Assembly: GCA_016875595.1 (NCBI GenBank)
Contig: VGPI01000093.1
Location: 1-7,798 of the forward strand
DNA length: 7,798 bases
Direction of reading: 5' to 3'
From: Candidatus Cloacimonadota bacterium
Lineage (GTDB): Bacteria > Cloacimonadota > Cloacimonadia > Cloacimonadales > Cloacimonadaceae
The notes under the pieces were generated by a model, which did no database searches, was not told the DNA's origin, and saw nothing but the letters and a program-made list of their open reading frames with translations. Shown here piece by piece: positions 1 to 6,702 of this stretch. Both the position numbers and the translations under genes were made by a program. Numbering within the stretch: position 1 is the first letter of the stretch; each line of letters begins with the position of its first letter.

Positions 1-333
1 GGTCCTGTCATGATCACTTATACAACCCAAGACCCCGATACGCCCGGCATTCCTCTGGCGACTGAGATCAGTGGTGTCTTCCCCAATCCTTTCAATCCCG
101 CCACCACGATCCGCTACTCCGTTACCGTCAGCTCTCCTGTCCGGATCGATGTTTATAACCTGCGGGGACAGATGGTGACCAGATTGATCGATACTCCCCA
201 TCATGCGGGGCATTACCGCGTCGTCTGGAACGGTCAGGATAGTAATGGTAATAACTGCACTACAGGCATTTACTTGATCAGGATGACCGCCGGTAACAAG
301 ACCTCGCTCAAAAAGGTCGTCCTCTCCAAATAA
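1..333 (+). CDS. C-terminal end of a secreted protein with a type IX-like sorting domain (5' partial)
   Basis: The reading frame is open from the first base and stops at TAA 331-333, so the gene begins outside the window. The internal ATG at 10 is not a credible start, because it lies inside a folded-domain tail and has no ribosome binding site. Of the 110 visible residues, about the first 27 are the end of an unidentified domain plus a Pro-rich linker (DPDTPGIPLAT). The last 84 or so form a C-terminal sorting domain: PNPFNPATTI, then VYNLRGQMV, then TGIYLIRM, then a Lys-rich end (KKVVLSK). This is the FlgD-Ig-like / TIGR04183 type, which in FCB bacteria directs proteins through type IX secretion after Sec export. 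Ungapped, it matches the tail of the convergent C25 protein at about 38 of 84 positions by hand count. The function of the missing passenger part cannot be told. A strong terminator follows 17 nt after the stop. Confidence 0.9.
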   Translation, partial: GPVMITYTTQDPDTPGIPLATEISGVFPNPFNPATTIRYSVTVSSPVRIDVYNLRGQMVTRLIDTPHHAGHYRVVWNGQDSNGNNCTTGIYLIRMTAGNKTSLKKVVLSK

Positions 334-350
334 AATCCACTCATTCATTC

Positions 351-385
351 AAGCGGATACGTCTTGCTGACGTATCCGCTTTTTT
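351..385 (+). terminator. Rho-independent terminator of the left-hand secreted-protein gene
   Basis: A perfect 13-bp stem (351-363 paired with 369-381) encloses a 5-nt loop (TTGCT) and runs into a T tract at 380-385. It begins 17 nt after the stop codon at 333. The minus-strand side has no T tract, so it should work only for rightward transcription and not for the convergent C25 gene. Confidence 0.93.
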
Positions 386-756
386 CTTGCTGTCACGTTC
401 TACGCTATTGATAGTATAATCGGACAACAAGCGTGCCCAATCCCGTCATTGTCCCCTGATCATGAAGGTTGTACTGCAGACAGTATAAGGTGGCATAGAA
501 GTAGGATAAGTTCTGGGCAGATAATCTGCTCCCGGATGGCGTCATTTCACATTTTGGGTGGCGAGCTCCGAATTACACCAGAGATCAGATGCTCTACAAT
601 GACATATTAATGAGATGGCTGTGTCAATTCGGAGATTGGCAGCCCAGTCTCCCGAGGACTGGACATCACGGCGAAACCATAATCCTATCACTCATCATTA
701 TCTGCATGGTCTCAACCTCTCAATTACCTGATCTTTTACTGCGTCTTTGCTTTGAG

Positions 757-801
757 TTCGCCTCGAGATCGCCTCGAGACTCGAAGCGATCTCGAGGCGA
801 A
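757..801. repeat. 45-bp near-perfect palindrome built from CTCGAG-containing units
   Basis: Bases 757-772 are the exact reverse complement of 786-801 (16 bp). After one mismatched pair (773/785) the symmetry continues for five more pairs around a centre at 779, so 42 of 45 positions are self-complementary. The left half also holds an exact tandem duplication of the 11-mer TCGCCTCGAGA (758-768 and 769-779), and CTCGAG occurs three times. Neither side is followed by a T tract, so it is not an ordinary intrinsic terminator. It could be a REP-like dispersed element, a cruciform or protein-binding site, or the stem of a structured RNA. The symmetry is seen directly; the role is unknown. Confidence 0.85.
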
Positions 802-1096
802 AGTGCGGTAAAACCGACTGTAGATAAAAAGGGCTCGCTTTCATAATGAAATGAGTGGGTCACCAATTGTGCGGAAGAATCCGGAGGTGGCAATGTCATT
901 TTGGTATAAAAAGCCACTGGTCATTTATAGAAGGCAGTTGCGTAGCCTCTGCCGAAGGGATTTCGGTAGCCCCATAAGGATACTCACCGAAACTCAGCTT
1001 TGCGGCGCACCTTAATCCAACAGCTCTACCCCCAGTGATCTGATCCAGAGCCCGAACTCAAAATGAGACGGTCAATGCCAGGTCAGGCACGATAAG

Positions 1097-1136
1097 AAAA
1101 AACCTCCATGCGGTCTTCTGAGCGGCAGCAGTGAGG
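1097..1136 (-). terminator. Weak candidate terminator downstream of the C25-type gene
   Basis: On the minus strand CCTC (1136-1133) can pair with GAGG (1106-1103), directly followed by six T (1102-1097), about 36 nt after the stop codon. The stem is only 4 bp with a 26-nt interior that folds poorly. A longer but imperfect alternative pairs TAAGACAAGCCTC with the T-tract side. It is the only T-tract candidate I see near the 3' end of this gene. Confidence 0.25.
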
Positions 1137-1171
1137 CTTGTCTTAGCTTAACTATATTTCTGTGCAGTTGT

Positions 1172-4100
1172 TTATTTGATCAGCATCGCTTTCCGGGTGG
1201 ATGTATAATCGCTTGTTTCCAGTCGGTAGAGATAGATCCCGGTGCTCACCTTGCGGTTGCTGGAATCGGTTCCATCCCAGATCACCCGATGGATCCCGGC
1301 ATCCTGCTCGCCATTGATCATGGTTTTGACCAATTGCCCGCGCAGGTTGTAGATATTGAGTTTTACCCGGTCTCTTTGTTTCAGCGAGAACGATATCGTG
1401 GTCGAAGGATTAAATGGATTGGGGTAATTGGCATTGAGCATTGTCACCCCGGGAGGATTGACAGGATCGTCATTATCGGTATAGGGATAGGAGAACGATA
1501 AGGTGGCGGATGCCAAACTCTCGCCCCCGTCCAGATACCAGGCGGCGATGTAATAGTGGTATGTCCCCAAGACCGAGAGCGTCTCATTGTAATATGGAAC
1601 ATCCCTGAGAGCGACCATTTCGTATGCTCCGGCATTCAGGCGACGCCAGACCTTATAACCGCCAAGAGGCAGGACGGGATCCAGCGGTGGCGTCCAGTGG
1701 ATGAGGAGTTCATTCTGGTCAATGTTAAAAACGGGATGGGTAACCGGTGTGTATTGGAGCAACTGGGCATCGAACAGGTGAACCGGATTGGAGGCGATCA
1801 TCGTAAGTGATGGTGAAACCGCACTCTTGTAGCCGGGTTGTGTCACCTTGAAGGAATGGATCCCATAGGGAACAAACAGTGAGAAATTCCCATCCGCATC
1901 AGGATGAGTCCCCCACAAGCCAGCCAGATTGCTCACGATCGTCTGATCCAATTCGCCGTTGGGATCGCTGAGCGAAACTGAACCGGTCAGCATTGCGGTG
2001 CCAAATGTATGGTTCGAGGTGGTCACATCATCGATGAACCAGCCCTGATACTGCACCATATAATCACTACGGAGAGTCCAGCAGAAACGCACGGATTGAT
2101 TGGCATAACTCCCCAGATTAAATCTTGCCTGCGTCCAGGGGATCTGATAAGCAGAGTAACCGGGCTCACCAAGTGAGTAAATGTCCGAAACCGGATACCC
2201 GCCCACCGGATGGATCAGCGTCCAGGACTGGCCGTTGTTGGTGGAGATCTTTACATTGCCGCCATCGTAATAATTCTCAATCGCATAACGATGATAAAAC
2301 TCCAGATAATCATTGGATCCAATGTAAATTTCGGGTGAGATCAGAGTGTAATTGGCATTTGCCCCATAATTGTCATTCAGCATCGTCCCCCAAACCTTTG
2401 CACCGGAATGGGCACCGGCATAACTGGAGACCCCCCATTGCCAGCCATTGGTTGCCGGGAGTGGAGTAAAGCCGCCGTTGTTGTTTTCAAAGTCCCCTTC
2501 CAAGCTGGCAAGACCACAACGGATCTGAAACGAACCGTTGACCGGAGTAAAACTCGTCCCGCTCAAACTTGCCTGGATGACAAAGGCATTGCCGATCACC
2601 GCACTGGGCGATAAGGCGATGTCATAGACCGCTTGCATGGAATTACCGGTGGGGATACGGTTTATTGCGTAAGTGGGGTTGGAGAAGGTCAATAATGGGT
2701 CGGGACAGAACACATTGCAGGTCACCCCTGAGACGTCAACCAGAGAAGGATTGGAGATATTGATGATCAGTTTCATCGCCTCGCCGGGATCAGCTATGCC
2801 ATCGCTATTGCCCTGCAGGTCATTGATATAGAAGTCCGTGAAAGTTACGACCGGTTTGCGGATCACCAGATTGAGCGGATATTGCCAGGAATTGCCATCG
2901 ATCGTGATATTGCACATAACGCTGACCGACAGGTCATTGGGAGCATGGGGCGAAATCTGCAGAACAATAGGAAAGCGATTCATCCCAAAACCACTGCCGG
3001 CAATGTCATCATACGAGGTTGTATCACTGACCACACTGACATATTGGTTGAAGACCACCGCGGTGAGATTGACGTCCGTAGCCCCTGACAGTCCCATGTT
3101 ACTGAGTTTGATACCCAATTCCACCAGTTCACCCGGCTCTATGATCTGATTTTGATTGGACTCGTTAATGATCACCTCGCTTAGAACCAGATAGGCATTG
3201 ACATGGAGTACAGGAACCGTGGTGATCATCAGCGCTCTTTGATGCGTCAGGGGAGCGGCGCAGGTGGGATACTGATTGTTGAACGTGTATTCCAGCCCTT
3301 GGGTATTGGTGTGATCTTTTATCCCGATCGAACAGAAGTTTCCGTGCGTATAATTGGATGCGGTGTTGCCTATGTCGATATTATTAAATACCTTATATTG
3401 GATCTTGATCTTCCCGTCCCCGAGACCGGTGGGATAATACAGGGGATTGTAAAAGATGACCTGGAAGGTCTCTTCCGATGTGCGGTCGTACCCGTTGCGC
3501 AGTTTGTGATATTGGATTACAAAGATATTGTTATCTGGATCATAGTATTTGTACACTGCTCCATCACCCAGAATGATCAGATCGTCCCAAAAGGCGGCAA
3601 TCATCGGACTGGGACCTAGGGCACCGGGCAGTCGGTAATTACGGAAGTCCGCATTCTCAGTTAACCCAAATGCTATAAAACCGTTTGAACAGACCGTGAT
3701 CTGCGTGTATTCGATGCCATAGAACCGGAAAGAAAATGGCAGATTGACCACCGCCAATGACTGGCTGCCCACCGTATCTCCTTCTTCGGTGGCGGAACCC
3801 TGATCAGAAAGCGATAACGCAGTACCAGCCCCACCCAGGGAAGGACAGATCTCGATCCATTCATAAGTGGGACAATCAGGATATGTGGTATCAGTAACGT
3901 CGTAGATGAAGTATCCATAGGCATCAGGACCCAATGGGGTATTCTGGGTGGGACTGCCGATGGGCAGGTTAATCGAGCGGATCTGTTGGAACCCGTCATT
4001 GTTATAGATCGTCAGTTGTAACGGTATCTGCATGCCGGCGATGAGATTGGGACGGGCATAAACATTGATCGGACTGGCCGGAGAAACCACCTGCAGAGCA

Positions 4101-6622
4101 CCCACATCTCCATAGTATACATCCGGGTTGATGATCTGCAACATGTCATTGAGGGCTTGAACATGAATCTGGATGCCGCTCACCGGCAGATTACTCTGAT
4201 TCCGGATGGTTATGCTAATCGTGCCATACTCTGCCGGGTCAAGTATGTTGTTAGCCCCCCCGCTTACGATAATTTGTTCCGGTACCAATATAGAATTGCT
4301 GGAACCACAATGAAACACGCCGGTATATGTAGCATTGTTTTCATCGGTAAGAATCATCTGGAATCTGATATCATGGCTCACAGGAAGACTATTAGCCATT
4401 GAGAACAAGACCGGGAGAGCATTTATCGCCGTTCCACCAACCGGAACACCACCAAAGGCAATATCTGCTTGGGTGAGCGTGATATTTGGATCATCACAGA
4501 CAATGGTTCCTGATACTCCGGATAAAGCTTGGGAAGTTGTGTTTCTCACGGATACATAAAGCGCAACTGTTTCACCGGCATTAGCTTGAGAATTTCCGTT
4601 TCCGACAGAACCGCCAGTATTATCATCGATCAGATTGAAGCTACTAAAAACCAGAGAACCATCTGGATCGATCAGCATGGTCTCCTGAACCGGTTTATGA
4701 TCATGCTTGGCTGCTGTGACGATCATTTCACCACTAAGGTTCAAAGGTATTGACAAGCTGATTAGACCCTCTGCGTTAGTAAAGCCACGGGCTACTACTG
4801 TTGCCTGCGTGGTATGGAACAATGTCACAGAGGCTGCTCCGATCGGGTCGCCCAATCCATCGTTGACGGTGATATCGACCAATCTTGTCCCATAGGGAAT
4901 GGTCGCCGGCATTTCAAGCACCATAGCGGAAGGAATACCGACAAAAGCCTCCACGGTGGGGTCGCCCATCAGATTACACCAATGGGCAAAGCTTCCCACC
5001 TGACTGGGATGTGAATTTCCGTAAACCTTTGCCAAATAGAGTCGTCCGTTGAGCAGTGCCTCTCCCATCGTCCGCATCTTATGGGTGAAGATCCCGTCAA
5101 AAATGGAGGCAGAAAGGCAGTTGTTAAAGAGGGTGTGTGTGCCTGAAGTTGACATCCCGATAGCAGTCAAGCCACCTTTGGGCTGGGCGCTGGTCCCCAA
5201 CCGAACAAATGATTCCGCGGTTGAGGTTTGATTGGCAAAGTCGCCGGTTGAGCAAGTAAGAAAAACCGCATGATTAAGCTTGGATCCGTTAACCAGAGCT
5301 TCAGATGGGTTCCAACCACTTACTCCGTAGAATCCTCGATAATGGAAAAAGCCCACTCCATTGTTAATCGCCTGATTCATCTGGGAGGCAAAATTGCTCG
5401 TATAGACCTCGTTAAATGTATAGCTCGGATTAGCCCGGCGGGCGATCTCTTTGACGAACTTGTTGGTGTAGATTGTGGATATACCTGATGAAGAGGAGTC
5501 ACCCACCAGTAACATGCGATCCAGCCAGGTAACCGCCGTTGGATTGATATTGATGTTCTTTTCGTACAAGTAGATCTTGGTGAAGAGAAGATCGAGCTGG
5601 GTGAGGTTCTCCGCTGATATCCTGCCGATGTAACAGTCACCCAGATAATCCGAACCGGCAAGGTAGGTATAGGGATAGTCACCGGGTCCATTGTAAGAGC
5701 TGAATGTCTCGTAAAACGTTGGAATAGCGAATGAGCCGTTCGTGTCACCCAGAAGAATGATATAATCGGGACGCGTGGCAGGATTATTGTACTGTTGCTG
5801 GATGTAGTTCTTTATTGCAGAATTCGTGGTTCCGGCAATTGACGTACTGACAGCGTTCACATCATAGCCTTTCTGCCGTTTCCAAGAGACAAACCCCGTC
5901 AGCTTCGATATAAATGATTGATCATTGTTGTTACCGTGAATGAGAAGGATCCTGGGGTTTACTGGTGGAGTGTCAGCCCGACGGTAATAGTCGAAATTGG
6001 AAATGATGGATTCATACAAATTGGTAAAAACCGGGGAGTATCCATTATATCCCTCCACCTCGTTAACTCCTGGCTTGTCATTGAACCTGATCTCTACTTC
6101 AATATTAGAGATCACATCCAATTGCCAATTTTCTGCATACCAGCGAACCGGGTAGATATCAAGCTGGATGACCCGGAAATCACGTATGACCATCGGCTCC
6201 TGATACTTGAGTACTACTTGGGGATACGTCTGGCTACTTTCATAGAAACTGCGGTCGTAGTGATACGCCTCTACCGGATCACCTTCGTGGATGACTGGTT
6301 TGGGTCTTATGTCTGCATAACTCCTGGTTCCAGTTTCACGAGTAATAATCTCGAATCCTCCCTGGGGGGGGATGGCTATAGTAGCTGAATAAAATGGAAG
6401 GGCAGGCATTCCTTCGGCGGCTGTGGTCTCAAACCCTTCAATGCTGATCTGGTCAAATGCCTCTGCACCGATGTTAACTCTGTCTCTAACTATATCAGAA
6501 GTGGTCAGACTGAAACGAATGGCTTGGGAGTTGTTATCCCTGACCTGAATCGGTGACAACCCAACGGCGTAGCATAGCACAGTTAAAATGGTCATGAGTA
6601 ATGCTAAAAGCAGCTTGTTCAT
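1172..6622 (-). CDS. Giant secreted C25 (gingipain-like) multidomain protein with C-terminal sorting domain
   Basis: Start chosen at 6622: MNKLLLALLM... is a clean signal peptide (cleavage probably after A19, CYA|VG) and GAGGG lies 7 nt upstream. The in-frame ATG at 6640 has AAGGA touching it and would spoil the signal sequence. Domains of the 1816-residue product: C25-type propeptide about 25-210; a dibasic RR at 214-215; C25 peptidase about 223-560, with ILLGD (289-293), C457 in CSTGDF and MGDPTV (552-557). Then an Ig-like domain (about 565-650), Ig/CARDB-like repeats at about 663-770 and 779-887, a nidogen-like beta module (900-1122) and two more Ig/CARDB-like repeats (about 1140-1254 and 1257-1369). 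The tail holds a MAM/jelly-roll-like module (1375-1536), a carboxypeptidase-regulatory-like domain (1544-1619), an fn3-like domain (1628-1712) and a sorting domain (1729-1816). Gingipains are His/Cys proteases, but the His position is Phe here (F431 in HYRGFYG), so activity is doubtful. It probably acts on the surface or in the medium as protease or adhesin. It is too long and modular to be the PorU sortase. No frameshift is seen. Confidence 0.9.
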   Translation of the reverse strand: MNKLLLALLMTILTVLCYAVGLSPIQVRDNNSQAIRFSLTTSDIVRDRVNIGAEAFDQISIEGFETTAAEGMPALPFYSATIAIPPQGGFEIITRETGTRSYADIRPKPVIHEGDPVEAYHYDRSFYESSQTYPQVVLKYQEPMVIRDFRVIQLDIYPVRWYAENWQLDVISNIEVEIRFNDKPGVNEVEGYNGYSPVFTNLYESIISNFDYYRRADTPPVNPRILLIHGNNNDQSFISKLTGFVSWKRQKGYDVNAVSTSIAGTTNSAIKNYIQQQYNNPATRPDYIILLGDTNGSFAIPTFYETFSSYNGPGDYPYTYLAGSDYLGDCYIGRISAENLTQLDLLFTKIYLYEKNININPTAVTWLDRMLLVGDSSSSGISTIYTNKFVKEIARRANPSYTFNEVYTSNFASQMNQAINNGVGFFHYRGFYGVSGWNPSEALVNGSKLNHAVFLTCSTGDFANQTSTAESFVRLGTSAQPKGGLTAIGMSTSGTHTLFNNCLSASIFDGIFTHKMRTMGEALLNGRLYLAKVYGNSHPSQVGSFAHWCNLMGDPTVEAFVGIPSAMVLEMPATIPYGTRLVDITVNDGLGDPIGAASVTLFHTTQATVVARGFTNAEGLISLSIPLNLSGEMIVTAAKHDHKPVQETMLIDPDGSLVFSSFNLIDDNTGGSVGNGNSQANAGETVALYVSVRNTTSQALSGVSGTIVCDDPNITLTQADIAFGGVPVGGTAINALPVLFSMANSLPVSHDIRFQMILTDENNATYTGVFHCGSSNSILVPEQIIVSGGANNILDPAEYGTISITIRNQSNLPVSGIQIHVQALNDMLQIINPDVYYGDVGALQVVSPASPINVYARPNLIAGMQIPLQLTIYNNDGFQQIRSINLPIGSPTQNTPLGPDAYGYFIYDVTDTTYPDCPTYEWIEICPSLGGAGTALSLSDQGSATEEGDTVGSQSLAVVNLPFSFRFYGIEYTQITVCSNGFIAFGLTENADFRNYRLPGALGPSPMIAAFWDDLIILGDGAVYKYYDPDNNIFVIQYHKLRNGYDRTSEETFQVIFYNPLYYPTGLGDGKIKIQYKVFNNIDIGNTASNYTHGNFCSIGIKDHTNTQGLEYTFNNQYPTCAAPLTHQRALMITTVPVLHVNAYLVLSEVIINESNQNQIIEPGELVELGIKLSNMGLSGATDVNLTAVVFNQYVSVVSDTTSYDDIAGSGFGMNRFPIVLQISPHAPNDLSVSVMCNITIDGNSWQYPLNLVIRKPVVTFTDFYINDLQGNSDGIADPGEAMKLIINISNPSLVDVSGVTCNVFCPDPLLTFSNPTYAINRIPTGNSMQAVYDIALSPSAVIGNAFVIQASLSGTSFTPVNGSFQIRCGLASLEGDFENNNGGFTPLPATNGWQWGVSSYAGAHSGAKVWGTMLNDNYGANANYTLISPEIYIGSNDYLEFYHRYAIENYYDGGNVKISTNNGQSWTLIHPVGGYPVSDIYSLGEPGYSAYQIPWTQARFNLGSYANQSVRFCWTLRSDYMVQYQGWFIDDVTTSNHTFGTAMLTGSVSLSDPNGELDQTIVSNLAGLWGTHPDADGNFSLFVPYGIHSFKVTQPGYKSAVSPSLTMIASNPVHLFDAQLLQYTPVTHPVFNIDQNELLIHWTPPLDPVLPLGGYKVWRRLNAGAYEMVALRDVPYYNETLSVLGTYHYYIAAWYLDGGESLASATLSFSYPYTDNDDPVNPPGVTMLNANYPNPFNPSTTISFSLKQRDRVKLNIYNLRGQLVKTMINGEQDAGIHRVIWDGTDSSNRKVSTGIYLYRLETSDYTSTRKAMLIK

Positions 6623-6629
6623 TACACTT

Positions 6630-6634
6630 CCCTC
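6630..6634 (-). promoter_or_regulatory. Ribosome binding site that fixes the C25-type gene start
   Basis: GAGGG on the minus strand lies 7 nt before the ATG at 6622. The competing in-frame ATG at 6640 has an AAGGA with no spacer, so this site favours the shorter product, which begins directly with a signal peptide. Confidence 0.65.
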
Positions 6635-6663
6635 AAACATTCCTTTTCAATACTGTTATAAGT

Positions 6664-6683
6664 TCGGTATTATGCGATACCGA
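6664..6683 (-). promoter_or_regulatory. Hairpin in the gap between the propeller lipoprotein gene and the C25-type gene
   Basis: A perfect 7-bp inverted repeat (TCGGTAT 6664-6670, ATACCGA 6677-6683) with a 6-nt loop sits 19 nt after the lipoprotein stop and about 40 nt before the C25 start. No T tract follows on the minus strand, so it is not a good terminator. It could be a processing or stability hairpin that sets different mRNA levels for the two genes, or an operator. The structure is seen; the role is inferred. Confidence 0.4.
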
Positions 6684-6702
6684 GCCTCTTTAACGTCAGA
6701 AC

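Larger units (their letters stand above)
386..1171. other. Long intergenic region without a convincing gene
   Basis: This gap of almost 800 bp lies between two convergent genes. No reading frame in it resembles a known protein: the 85-codon frame from 589 (+) and the 65-codon frame ending at 720 (-) both read through the 757-801 palindrome, have odd composition and lack a good ribosome binding site. Structured elements seen are a 13-bp palindrome at 517-529 (GCAGAT-A-ATCTGC), a 6-bp hairpin at 644-662 (CCAGTC/GACTGG), the large palindrome at 757-801, mutually exclusive small hairpins at 952-992, and a weak candidate terminator at 1097-1136. A 40-codon ORF at 893-1015 (+) has a GGAGGT sequence just before its ATG but no recognisable product. 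No tRNA or known RNA family is recognised. It may be a decayed gene, a repeat-derived spacer or a non-coding RNA locus. Confidence 0.6.

Noticed and set aside
415..420. TATAAT as a possible -10 box on the plus strand
   Set aside because: No matching -35 at normal spacing and no gene downstream; promoter rules for this phylum are uncertain, so a single hexamer is not enough.
589..846. 85-codon plus-strand reading frame in the spacer
   Set aside because: No ribosome binding site, it reads through the 757-801 palindrome to give a low-complexity Arg/Ser-rich tail, and it resembles no family.
720..917. 65-codon minus-strand reading frame in the spacer
   Set aside because: GTG start without a good ribosome binding site; its C-terminal part is only the palindrome read in translation.
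985..1075. tRNA-like look on the minus strand (GGTAGAGC resembling a D-arm, GAGTTCGGGCTC resembling a T-arm)
   Set aside because: The two motifs lie in the wrong order and spacing, and no acceptor stem or anticodon arm can be formed.
5918..6388. 156-codon plus-strand frame, with similar long frames such as 3203-3619, opposite the C25-type gene
   Set aside because: Antisense shadows of a gene with clear domains and a continuous frame; their translations have no family features.
6638..6640. Upstream ATG giving an 1822-residue C25-type product
   Set aside because: The AAGGA before it has no spacer, and it adds MFEGSV in front of a normal signal peptide; the ATG at 6622 has GAGGG with 7-nt spacing.
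6664..6683. Intergenic hairpin as a terminator of the lipoprotein gene
   Set aside because: The bases after it on the minus strand (ACTTATAACAG) contain no T tract, so I list it only as a hairpin of unknown role.
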